Source: Chitinophaga sp. LS1 (lineage in GTDB: Bacteria; Bacteroidota; Bacteroidia; Chitinophagales; Chitinophagaceae). From it: a DNA stretch of 64,000 bases. Below are positions 54,618 to 63,610 of the stretch, in pieces (the stretch's first letter is position 1; every line of letters starts with the position of its first letter). Under the pieces are notes generated by a model, which ran no database searches, was not told the origin of the DNA, and worked only from the letters and a program-made list of their open reading frames with translations. The translations under genes were made by a program, and so were the position numbers. The stretch covers positions 3,102,501 to 3,166,500 of the forward strand of contig NZ_CP128362.1 in assembly GCF_034274695.1 (NCBI RefSeq), read 5' to 3'.

Positions 54618-55006
54618 TTATTTGTAATAATATTGATCAACCTTATCAAATATATTTTGTAATCCGCACTTAGAAGACAATGATTTTGTTATAAAATATT
54701 CGGACATTTTTAGTTTCCCTTTTGAAAATTTTGTGATTATAGTTTCATTAAAGTTTATACCTTTTCCATTTTCAAGATAATAGGTGCTCAAATTTTCCTG
54801 AAGGAAATATTCATCACAACTGAAGTGTTGAATTGCTATCCATTTTTTACCATTAAATCTAAATGCATCAACAATAGCTATATGATTGTCATTTCTGTGA
54901 ATTATTAAATCAGTAAAACTTATTGCTGAAGTCATTGTTTTTATTTCAATAATAAATACATCTCCTTTTGAAGATATAATATTTGTAAAATGGTCTTTTA
55001 ATAATA
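54618..55006 (-). pseudogene. immunity-type gene of cassette D, 3' part (split by IS5)
   Basis: The frame 'LLKDHFTNIISSKGDVFIIE' continues into 'SAISFTDLIIHRNDNHIAIV' and ends at 54618 ('FDKVDQYYYK'). With the IS5-type element and one ATA removed, it joins in frame with the 5' part (…'KIDTLAIRYL'), giving about 212 residues. A shorter product from ATG 54935 is possible. Confidence 0.88.
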
Positions 55007-55915
55007 GAAGTTGTTTATACTTTTAATTTTCTACAAAAAAGGGTTATAAGAGCCAGCCATTGCAATGCCATCCATGTTTCAACAAGTTTTTCATATCTGA
55101 CAAGCAATGCTTTAAAAGCATCCATCCAGGCATTGGCATGTTCAATTTTTGTTCGTCTTTTGTAAAGTTGATCATCAAAATATCGGTATTCATCACTTTG
55201 CTTCTTTTGATTTCGCAAGTTGGGTTTTACATTTAATTCAATCTCGTAGTCAATGCATACTTGTTTTAAATCTTCGCTGTCAAATCCAGGATCGGCATTT
55301 ACAAATATTCCATTGCAATTGATATCGGATTGTTCCAGAACCCCGATCATTTCTTTAAACAGCTTCACTATATCGTATAAGTCATTATGCTCTCCACTTT
55401 GCGCCGTTGATACCGTCAGCATCTGACCTCTGTTGTCACATAAGAACAAACTATTACTGGTTTTTGAAGCTTTTCTGCCTTGATAACCTACCGCCTGGCC
55501 ACCACGTTTGACAGGTGTATGGCTACCATCTAACTGAGCGCTTGACAGATCCAGCAGTTTCTTATTACAAGATAAAAGATTGATCCAAGCCCTCTTGAAT
55601 GAACCGTCTTTACTCCATTTAAAAAATACCTGTGAATATTTTGCCACGAGGTCGCCCCTTTATCAAAATATTCGCAAATACACAACTCTCGCCACTGGCA
55701 GCCTGTTTTCATTCGCTTTAAAATCAACAGAACCACTTTTACTAAATCTATCCTGGCCTTAAAGCCTCTTTTGCCTTTGCTTAAATGTGGTAAAATCCAA
55801 TCTCGTACCTTATCTTCGTCTATGAGTCCCAGAATTATTCGTTTTTATTTGCCAAAACAAAAATCCTTAATTCCTGGGACTTCCTTTTTATCCTTCAAAA
55901 AGTGTAAACAACTTC
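55007..55915 (-). mobile_element. IS5-family insertion sequence (909 bp)
   Basis: The terminal inverted repeats GAAGTTGTTTATACTTTT (55007) and the complement of AAAAGTGTAAACAACTTC (ends 55915) match with one mismatch. Flanking ATA (55004-55006 and 55916-55918) is the TSD. The two-frame transposase and size fit the IS427-like subgroup. Confidence 0.92.
55015..55840 (-). CDS. IS5-family transposase, two frames with frameshift
   Basis: The upstream frame reads 'LIDEDKVRDWILPHLSKGKR', 'LLILKRMKTGCQWREL', 'WQNIHRYF' (start not obvious, near 55840). The downstream frame (55015-55647) carries 'LLDLSSAQLDGSHTPVKRGG', 'GIFVNADPGFDSEDLKQVC', 'RRTKIEHANAWMDAFKALLV', giving the DDE set. The frames overlap at T TTT TTA (- strand, 55626-55620), a canonical -1 slippery heptamer exactly where a -1 shift restores the fused protein. 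Confidence 0.9.
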
Positions 55916-56168
55916 ATAGATATCTTATTGCCAATGTATCGATTTTCATTGACTCTTCTTTTTGAGTTACAACATTAACTGCATTAATTCTATTAAGAAA
56001 AGTATTTCTTTTTAGAGAATCTGTGGTATTGTTTGCCCGTTTTTCCAAGGCTTGTATTGTGACTTTTTTCCAATCTAAATATAATTTATCTAATCCTTTT
56101 ATAGGATTAGATAAATTATATTCCAAAGGGCAAAGTAAAAGACTTAATAAAAAAAGCGATTGAATCAT
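55916..56168 (-). pseudogene. immunity-type gene of cassette D, 5' part (split by IS5)
   Basis: 'MIQSLFLLSLLLCPLEYNLS' is a signal peptide, followed by helical sequence to 'KIDTLAIRYL'. The TGA that ends the frame is created by the IS end at 55914. See the 3' part at 54618-55006. It directly follows the zincin tip, so it is the expected immunity gene, now broken. Confidence 0.88.
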
Positions 56169-56183
56169 TGTTTTATTATGTTT

Positions 56184-56966
56184 TTATGGCAATGGTGCCA
56201 TTTTTCTTAATTTAATATTTTGCTCTCCTCTGATTTCATTTTCTTTTTGTCTCGCTTCATATTCGGATTTAGTCATTGCATTTAATAGACCTGAATCTAC
56301 ATCTTTATAGCCTTGAATTATGCTATTGTCATAAGTTTGGTGTTTAAATTGCTGAGAGTGGACCAATTCATGACCCAAGAAAATGAATAGTCTTGCTCCT
56401 GATGTTCCATCTACATTGATTATTGGAAAGCCAGGGGCGTCTTTCCCATTACTGATTGTATAGTTATAGTAAACTGTTGAATTAGTACCATATGTATTGA
56501 CAGTTTTGTCTTCTCCAGTAGTTGGCAGAATGGTCACATCCGTGTTATTTTGTTCATCATGTTTCATTAAATCGGCTACTAAAGCTGTATCAGCTTTTTT
56601 CTCCACAGCATTACCATTCCTATCCATATCGACATCTCCCGTAAACTCTATTTCGTCTCCTTTTTCGACTTTATTAGCAGCAGTAACAACCCCGGTATTT
56701 AATAATACCAGTTTTTCAGATGTCAACTTTTGAAGATCGTAAAATGCAATCATTCTAAATTTTTGATCGCCACCAATTATTATATCATCAGGATTCATGC
56801 CATCAGGATCGATAAACCTCATTGGATTATTGAAGCCATAAACATAAGGCATTTTTTCAGATAGGGGGGATCAATTACAAACCACCTTCCGATTTGCTGA
56901 TTATACATTCTAGCCCCATAATCATATAGTTCCAGCCCTGAACTGTCACTAAACTCTTTATTCTCC
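56184..56966 (-). pseudogene. RHS core end with M91-like zinc-metallopeptidase tip (cassette D)
   Basis: The core reads '[20 protein letters not shown]' and '[11 protein letters not shown]', then a C6 tract near 56875 shifts the frame; the next frame resumes '[20 protein letters not shown]' and the tip. The tip holds 'LFIFLGHELVHSQQF' (HExxH zinc site) and a downstream 'EARQKENEIRGEQNIK' acidic helix that may give the third ligand, as in effector peptidases of the M91 type. The tip frame (56184-56852) is intact but has no own RHS delivery module. Confidence 0.82.
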
Positions 56967-57311
56967 ACCCTCCGCAAGCAAAAAGACATGAGCCGGATCA
57001 ACTTGGGTAAAGCAGTGGGCGTGTCACGGTAGATCATTGGAAGATATGAACGTAATGAAGTGTTACCCTCTATTGAAGTGGCGGTAAAAATTGCCAATGC
57101 CCTTTATGTATCATTGAATTACCTGGCTGGCAATACCGACCAGCTCCTCGAAAAAAATATTGTAAAGAATATATCCGATATACAACAGCTGCCGCAGGAT
57201 GATAAAGCACATCTTTTAGCCCTGATGGATGCTTTTCTTCGAGACCACAAAGCAAAAAAAGCTTATGCTCATTATAAACAAAAGCCGCATCACTGCGGCT
57301 CTTGTTTATAA
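56967..57311 (+). pseudogene. XRE regulator with nonsense codon
   Basis: '[16 protein letters not shown]' is followed by TAG (about 57030) where related proteins have Gln, then '[20 protein letters not shown]', '[15 protein letters not shown]' and a C-terminal 'ALMDAFLRDHKAKKAY'. The N-terminus is missing because RHS DNA abuts. It is a decayed HTH_3 regulator. Confidence 0.85.
57282..57306. terminator. hairpin terminator
   Basis: AGCCGC / GCGGCT around ATCACT followed by CTTGTTTA; lies between the XRE fragment and the convergent gene at 57306. Very similar to the hairpin at 37807. Confidence 0.65.
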
Positions 57312-57809
57312 ACCGGAACTCATTTCACCAGTATCAATAATAATTCTAAATCGAGAACTCACTTTATAAAAATCGTCTGACAACATTACTACAAAGTTGT
57401 TTTCCCATCCTTTACCCAAAAGCCTATTGATTTTACCAGGCTTTTTGTTATTTACTAATTGAACAATAATATTCCTTTTGCCATTGCTATCAACTACTCC
57501 AATATATTGACGCACCCAATGGCAGAAAGAACTTTTAACGTCAATACTTGTGCCCTGTAAATGGTTATAACGATTGCTAAAAATTTCTTCTGCTCTTTCA
57601 ATATCGGTTACAGTAGGTGAGAATCGGTTCTTCGGATTTTTAATGTCAATTCCTACTGCATAATCTTCATTAAAGATTATCCCTTTCTCTTTATAGAATT
57701 TTGGCAAGTTCACTATACTAAAAGGATTGGTTTCTTCAGTTTTATTTTGTCCTTTGCTGGCAATAGATGTGCAAACTATAAGCATTGCAATCAGTAAAAT
57801 GTTTTTCAT
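57306..57809 (-). CDS. secreted immunity-type protein of RHS cassette E
   Basis: This 167-residue protein has signal peptide 'LIAMLIVCTSIASKGQ' and a mature domain 'SFCHWVRQYIGVVDSNGKRN', 'GKGWENNFVVMLSDDFYKVS'. It starts 4 bases after the RHS fragment stop. No toxin tip lies between them, so it is an orphan immunity candidate. Family not recognised. Confidence 0.62.
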   Translation of the reverse strand: MKNILLIAMLIVCTSIASKGQNKTEETNPFSIVNLPKFYKEKGIIFNEDYAVGIDIKNPKNRFSPTVTDIERAEEIFSNRYNHLQGTSIDVKSSFCHWVRQYIGVVDSNGKRNIIVQLVNNKKPGKINRLLGKGWENNFVVMLSDDFYKVSSRFRIIIDTGEMSSGL

Positions 57810-57812
57810 AGA

Positions 57813-58125
57813 TTAATAGATTGGATTAACAAGATTTAAACCATTAGCTGTAATCGTATTGGCATTCTGCCGTGTTTCTGGTATCAAAACAGGTCCTGTC
57901 AAACCAAACGGATAATAATGCGTCTCCTCCAATAACGGCCCTCTGTTATGGACTACCACCAAATTATCAAAATACACATTCTCCCCACTTTCATTACTTG
58001 TATAAATATAAACAAATCCTGTTTTCCCCGCCATGACCCGTAATACAATGGATGGACCTATTTTTTTACCACTTTCTGCATTCATCCTGGCTACATATGC
58101 ATTTGGATTGGTAGTCTTTGTTCCT
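57813..58125 (-). pseudogene. RHS core fragment E with internal deletion, no tip
   Basis: '[20 protein letters not shown]' and '[10 protein letters not shown]' come from upstream in the RHS protein and join directly to '[20 protein letters not shown]', skipping the 'VKAFYKSTAAST...DNSGVKQ' part seen in core H. After 'HYYPFGLT' it ends in an unrelated short tail '[17 protein letters not shown]'. Confidence 0.85.
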
Positions 58126-58227
58126 GGGGTGAGAGTGGCGACACGCGTACTGGAAGAACAAAAGCTTTCGGATAATGAACAGGAACACATCTTTATTACC
58201 CTCGATACTCTCATAAGAGATTTTTAA
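58126..58227 (+). pseudogene. XRE regulator, C-terminal fragment
   Basis: '[20 protein letters not shown]' then 'TLIRDF' resembles the C-terminal tail of the XRE proteins nearby (compare 'NISDIQQLPQDDKAHLLALM'). It abuts RHS core E head-to-head. Confidence 0.6.
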
Positions 58228-58257
58228 AATAAAAAAGCGTATGCTTCATAAAATAGC

Positions 58258-58285
58258 AAAGCCACTCAATTGAGTGGCTTTGTTG
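58258..58285. terminator. bidirectional hairpin terminator
   Basis: Perfect 12-bp palindrome AAAGCCACTCAA / TTGAGTGGCTTT, between the XRE fragment and the convergent lipoprotein gene. Confidence 0.8.
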
Positions 58286-58297
58286 CTTAACATTTTA

Positions 58298-58672
58298 TCA
58301 CTTTTTCTTAAATGATAAAAGATATTTCTTATCGCCATTGTAAAAGAACAATAGCCGTCCTTTTGTAAGGACAATTGTATCGCCCTGCTTTAATGATATA
58401 AGATGTGGGTTTGATTGGCTAACATTTCTAATTATCAAATAGTCATCCTTTATTTTTGAAAAAACAAAGTCCTGATTAAAAACCTTCGTGCTTTCATAAT
58501 TATTCACAAACAAACCTGTTGTGTCATTTGCAAGCTCAATACTTAGTTTTTCTTTAGGATAGTTTATGTTTTTATCCCATTGGTACAACTTGTACTCTTT
58601 TGCTAATTTACTTGTGTTACAACTGTAAAATACAGCCATAAAAAACAATAATATATACGCAACCTTTTTCAT
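58298..58672 (-). CDS. lipoprotein, immunity-type, of RHS cassette F
   Basis: This 124-residue lipoprotein (ATG 58672; 'ILLFFMAVFYSCNTSK', Cys lipidation site) has a beta-rich body ('FVFSKIKDDYLIIRNVSQSN', 'KGRLLFFYNGDKKYLLSFK'). It follows the zincin tip by a few bases. Membrane-anchored periplasmic immunity is the likely role; family not named. Confidence 0.68.
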   Translation of the reverse strand: MKKVAYILLFFMAVFYSCNTSKLAKEYKLYQWDKNINYPKEKLSIELANDTTGLFVNNYESTKVFNQDFVFSKIKDDYLIIRNVSQSNPHLISLKQGDTIVLTKGRLLFFYNGDKKYLLSFKKK

Positions 58673-58677
58673 AAGCT

Positions 58678-59605
58678 TTAGTTTCTGTTCCAAACGTCTA
58701 ATGGGATAATCAAAATACCTGCTACATTTCTTGGGGGATAAATAGGGATAAACCCTGGGTCAACCATTGAGTTTACAACCGCACCTGTTATTTGATTAAT
58801 TTTATTTATGATACCTTTTGTGGGGCCTTGACCTGCTCGTACTCTTTGCATCATAACATCTGCTGCTGGCTGGTCTCTGTATTCTAAGCCGCCGCTCCAT
58901 GCATATTGTGCCCTGTATGCACTTATTTCATCGGCAACACCATAATTGGCTGCTGTGGCTATATTAAATTCATTTCTTGCATTTTGTCCTCCATGTCGGG
59001 TTTCATGAAGTTGGCTTCCCATATTACTCTCTATAAACATTGTTACCACTCCATCACCTTTGGCATTTGTCCCTGTTGAAGTGGTTGTTGGTCCAACCAA
59101 ACCTAATGCCATAAAATCTTTACTACCTACACTTCCATATTTATACTCGGTGTTTTCATCGCTACGCATGTTTGCTATATCGGTTTTAGAACTTCTTAAT
59201 TCTGCAACTCGTTCTCTTCTATCGCCAACATCTTGCCCCTTCCTATCCATTTTGGCTATTTGCTTTTCAAGCTTAGCAACCTGTTTATCAATTTTCCCTT
59301 CCATCTTATGAGCTTTCTTCTCATCAAAATATCTTCCGTCTATTTCAATATTATTGATAGGATTGTTTTGCACAAAAGCATATGGCGATATATCAATGTA
59401 CTTTCCTGCTAATGGGGCAACACCCCCCCAACGTCCTATTTGATTGTCGTACATCCTTGCTCCGAAGTCTGTCCACTCTAAGCCACTTCCATCGCTGAAC
59501 TCTTTGGATTGTAATTCCTTGCCTTTAAACTTGTAATTATTATTTAGAGTTCCAGCCGCCTTAGAAGATATCCCCGCCATTGTCAACCCGAAAGGGTAAT
59601 AATGA
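58678..59605 (-). CDS. RHS core end with HExxH zincin tip (cassette F)
   Basis: This is the best-preserved cassette. From '[20 protein letters not shown]' through '[20 protein letters not shown]', '[20 protein letters not shown]' and '[13 protein letters not shown]' it is RHS core; the tip then has a long coiled coil ('[20 protein letters not shown]') and a zincin site '[16 protein letters not shown]' (HETRH). It lacks RHS sequence upstream of HYYPFGLT and a real start, so it is a silent tip. A peptidase or similar metal hydrolase activity is inferred from the motif alone. A G7 tract lies at GRWGG (59433-59439). Confidence 0.8.
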
Positions 59606-59639
59606 AACAATTATTAAAAACAACTCACTATATACTATT

Positions 59640-60086
59640 TTATTTGAATATAGTTTTCCGTTCAATATACCTGTAATAGGCATCCTCTGTGCTTACTCCG
59701 ATGGAACCTTCCTGAGTTTTTTTCCCGTTCTTAATAATAGCACCTTTCTTTTCCTTCGTATTGTAAACCAATGTATCTCCTACAAAGGTATTTGAAGTAG
59801 AGGCATGATCATATACTTCAGCCACACCATCTTTGATAACGCAAAAGTAATATTGGAGCTTCCCACGTGGATCATACGTTTGTATATTGGAGCTAACTAT
59901 TCTTAACCTGACAATACCATATCCGTGAAAATTATCCCCATTTTCAACATTTTCAACAATTCCTGTTAACTGCAAGTCCAGGTTTTCTAAAGCAAGTTTG
60001 TTAGTCTGATTTTTCCTGTGGCAGTCAGAACGTAGAACCCACACGAATAAGACTATTCCAACTATAATGATTAGCACTTTTTTCAT
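59640..60086 (-). CDS. membrane-anchored immunity-type protein of cassette G
   Basis: This 148-residue protein has an N-terminal anchor ('VLIIIVGIVLFVWVLRS') and a beta domain ('GIVENVENGDNFHGYGIVRL', 'GKLQYYFCVIKDGVAEVYDH'). It lies 3 bases after the tip of cassette G. Family not recognised. Confidence 0.65.
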   Translation of the reverse strand: MKKVLIIIVGIVLFVWVLRSDCHRKNQTNKLALENLDLQLTGIVENVENGDNFHGYGIVRLRIVSSNIQTYDPRGKLQYYFCVIKDGVAEVYDHASTSNTFVGDTLVYNTKEKKGAIIKNGKKTQEGSIGVSTEDAYYRYIERKTIFK

Positions 60087-60089
60087 TTT

Positions 60090-60990
<901 letters not shown>

Positions 60991-61015
60991 AACACATAAA
61001 ATTTTACAGTCTCGC

Positions 61016-61450
61016 CTAATCTTCATGACATAAACAAGATTCTTCATAGGTCCAATCCCCATTTTCTTCGCCTTTGTCTAAATATTTCTTTACGGGAGAA
61101 TAATTTACGGCTTTGGGAATACTAACTGCCATCATTGCTTTTTGGGTAAAACCTTCCCAAATACATCCTAATTTCTCTAATTCCCTTCCAACAACCTCAA
61201 TCATTTCTGGGGTCTTAAAGAAAATCCGAATGGTTGAGTTTCCAGAAACTTCTATAAAATCATCAAAATAATACGCCTTTTCTTCTTCATCGTATTCCAC
61301 TTTTATTTTATCCCCTAATGATATTCTTTTAGCGATGAAAGGAATATTATCTACAATACACCCATCTTCAACTTTTCCACACCATAAAGATTCAAATTCT
61401 AGATTGCCATTATCAGCATTTTGAACAAAAATGACTTTTAGTTTATCCAT
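61016..61450 (-). CDS. DUF4265-like immunity protein of cassette H
   Basis: This 144-residue protein has the DUF4265 pattern 'ESLWCGKVEDGCIVDNIPFI', 'GDKIKVEYDEEEKAYYFDDF', 'EVSGNSTIRIFF' and 'ELEKLGCIWEG', ending in 'NGDWTYEESC'. It is a paralogue of the gene at 63154. Members are often next to HNH-type RHS tips; an immunity role against the adjacent nuclease is inferred. Cytosolic (no signal), as expected for a nuclease antidote. Confidence 0.8.
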   Translation of the reverse strand: MDKLKVIFVQNADNGNLEFESLWCGKVEDGCIVDNIPFIAKRISLGDKIKVEYDEEEKAYYFDDFIEVSGNSTIRIFFKTPEMIEVVGRELEKLGCIWEGFTQKAMMAVSIPKAVNYSPVKKYLDKGEENGDWTYEESCLCHED

Positions 61451-61454
61451 TTAA

Positions 61455-62204
61455 TTAATATTTATTACTTTTCTTAACATTGCAACTACGACTTGAAGCT
61501 GCGCCATTATTCGGTGTTCCGCTACCTCCTGCGGATTGAGGTATTTTGTGATCAATTTGCAATTCATTTTGGGGAGGAACGACACCTTTTTTTGATTGTT
61601 TAACCTTCACTGTCTCAGTTCCGCAATATTCACATACCACCTTTCCTCCATTTTTTTCTGCATTTACATCCGCTGTCGCTTTTTTACCTGCTCTGGTGAA
61701 AGGCTGTCCTGGACGTTGTGTTTCACTTAGCTTATCTGCTCGTTGTTGCGCTTTGGATTTTTGGGGAGTAGACGACTCACTAAACTTAATTGGATTCGAG
61801 AGCAAATTTTTCAAGCCAATACCAATGGTCACGGTGCCGTGAATAGCAACTGGAACAGCAATAGCCGTTGCTCCTCCAACTGATAAAACCTCTCCGCCAC
61901 CTGCTGCTATGTCCTCTAATGCTCCAGTGTAAATGGATACTGCATCACCTATTTTCTGCCCTACTTGATAAGCAATTGAATTTCCATTCTGTAAACCAGT
62001 CTGCGAAATATCTTTCCTACCTACACCACCAAAGTTATCTGAATAAAAGGCATTAGCGGCTCCTAATCCTGCTGAAATGACCTTTTCGCCAACATTACTA
62101 ACAATCTGCTTTATATTGTCTAGGATTCCGGGGCCTTCGTCAGGTTCATCTCCTAATAGATCACTAAAACGAATTGGATTATCATAGTTCGAAGCATAGG
62201 GACT
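61455..62204 (-). pseudogene. HNH-nuclease-like tip of cassette H
   Basis: About 250 codons run from 'SPYASNYDNPIRFSDLLGDE' (end of RHS core) to the nuclease 'VVCEYCGTETVKVKQSKKGV', 'NELQIDHKIPQSAGGSGTPN' and 'SCNVKKSNKY'. The Cys-x-x-Cys, D-H and N residues of an HNH are present, but the second zinc pair is changed (S-R-S-C). An in-frame TGA at 62205-62207 separates it from core H. ATG/ATT-type internal starts near 61832 would give a short product. Confidence 0.8.
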
Positions 62205-62722
62205 TCACGCTTCCATATCATCCACTTTCGGATCTGTCAGCCCATATGGGTAATAGTGAGTCTCTTCTAACAGTGGTCCACTATTGTGAGATATAACAAG
62301 GTTGTCGAAGTAGACATTCTCCCCACTTTCATTGCTTGTATAAATATAAACAAATCCTGTTTTTTTAATAAGGAACTTCTCTACCGTCAATGTTTGTAAT
62401 TCATCTGGATTTCCCTGTACCTGTTTCACACCACTATTGTCATCTATCATGTTGAACAGGTCGTCAAAAAGTACATAGGTGAGATACGCCCTGGGTTTAG
62501 TAGCAAGGTTCTCATCAGCATCCTTGCTGATCAACTCTTCGTACTCACTGGATGTATATGCTGACGAAATAGCGGAATTTGTACCCGCAGCCGCATGTGT
62601 ACCATCAGAGATAGTGGAAGAACTGAATGCCTGTATGAGTGCAGCTAGCATACTGCTTGTGGTAGTACTGGAGGTGCTGGCTGCCGTGCTTTTATAAAAT
62701 GCTTTGACCCCCTGCTTTTACA
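62205..62722 (-). pseudogene. RHS core fragment H
   Basis: The longest undisturbed core piece: 'VKAFYKSTAASTSSTTTSS', 'LAALIQAFSSSTISDGTHAA', 'RAYLTYVLFDDLFNMIDDNS', '[20 protein letters not shown]', '[13 protein letters not shown]', then a short non-homologous 'DPKVDDMEA' and TGA. It serves as the reference for the interrupted cores A and B. It is in frame with the tip beyond the stop. Confidence 0.88.
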
Positions 62723-62743
62723 GGGTATTTAAAGTACCTTTTT

Positions 62744-63061
62744 ATGACTTTTGGTGAACACATTGCGACGCAACGTAAACAGCTTAAAATCTCCCAGGAC
62801 GAACTGGCTAAAAGAGTGGGAACATCTGCGCCCATTATAGGCCGCTATGAGCGGGGTGAGATCAAGCCTTCTATTGAGATGGCTAAAAAAATTGCAGATG
62901 AACTGGGCGTTACCGTGGATTACCTGATTGGTGGCTCTACCAGCATGGTACTAGACAAAAAATTGCTTAAACGCATTGAAGATATTGAAGCTCTCCCGGA
63001 AGAAGAAAAAGAAAAAATTTATTATTTCATCGATATGGCTATCTCCTATAACAAAACTTAA
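62744..63061 (+). CDS. XRE-family HTH transcriptional regulator
   Basis: This 105-residue regulator has an HTH_3 domain ('TFGEHIATQRKQLKISQDEL', 'KRVGTSAPIIGRYERGEIKP', 'ADELGVTVDYLIGGST') and a helical C-terminal tail ('KRIEDIEALPEEEKEKIYYF'). It is the only intact one of four XRE copies that sit head-to-head with RHS cores here. It is transcribed away from core H and ends in a perfect 30-bp hairpin. Role as repressor of cassette or RHS expression is inference. Confidence 0.93.
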   Translation: MTFGEHIATQRKQLKISQDELAKRVGTSAPIIGRYERGEIKPSIEMAKKIADELGVTVDYLIGGSTSMVLDKKLLKRIEDIEALPEEEKEKIYYFIDMAISYNKT

Positions 63062-63135
63062 AAAGCATATTCAAGATAAATAGCAAAGCTACAGGCACTG
63101 CCCATAGCTTTGCTATTTATCTTGAATATGCTTTT
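63061..63135. terminator. perfect 30-bp inverted repeat (bidirectional terminator)
   Basis: Arms 63061-63090 and 63106-63135 are perfectly complementary over 30 bp (AAAAGCATATTCAAGATAAA...), with a 15-base loop. It overlaps the last base of the XRE stop codon and lies before the convergent immunity gene. A/T tails suit termination both ways, although the stem is unusually long. Confidence 0.8.
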
Positions 63136-63153
63136 TAAACCGTTCCTTTGATT

Positions 63154-63600
63154 CTATACATGAGCCAAGCAGGCTTCCTTATAATCCCACTTTTTATTTA
63201 AAGCCCCATCTTCCAAATATTTTTTTATAGGAACGTAAGATATAGTAGCCGGAACATCAACTGATATATAACCTTCAAGATGACTCCCTTCCCAATCACA
63301 CCCTAAAGCAACCAGCTCTTCACCTATTCTTTTAACATCCCCCTTATTGTAGATAATCATTTGTATTGTACTGTGACCTGAAGGCTCTATCAGCTCATCA
63401 AAGTACAACTGTCCATCATCTTCTTCTGCACTTACTATATCCCCATATGCAAGGTTACTCGCAAAAAAGGGAACATTAACTATTCTATAATAGTTGCCAA
63501 CTTTTTCTGCCCATACACTTTCAATTTTAATATTACCATCAAAATCTTTATACACTAATTTGACTTTGACTTCCTCATTATCACTTTGACTATTGCTCAT
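63154..63600 (-). CDS. DUF4265-like immunity protein of cassette I
   Basis: This 148-residue paralogue of the 61016 gene shows 'IESVWAEKVGNYYRIVNVPF', 'YGDIVSAEEDDGQLYFDELI', 'EPSGHSTIQMIIYN', 'ELVALGCDWEGSHLEG' and 'NKKWDYKEACLAHV'. It follows the HNH tip by 10 bases. Its divergence from the other copy parallels the divergence of the two tips, which supports a matched toxin-immunity pairing. Confidence 0.8.
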   Translation of the reverse strand: MSNSQSDNEEVKVKLVYKDFDGNIKIESVWAEKVGNYYRIVNVPFFASNLAYGDIVSAEEDDGQLYFDELIEPSGHSTIQMIIYNKGDVKRIGEELVALGCDWEGSHLEGYISVDVPATISYVPIKKYLEDGALNKKWDYKEACLAHV

Positions 63601-63610
63601 TTTTATTCAT

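Noticed and set aside
62205..62207. Programmed readthrough or selenocysteine at TGA
   Set aside because: No SECIS-like or readthrough context is evident, and about 60 core residues are missing at the same point. A broken cassette is simpler.
62479..62697. 72-codon + strand gene
   Set aside because: Antisense to RHS core H, and identical in kind to the start of the 53079 frame. Conservation reflects the RHS core, not a + strand gene.
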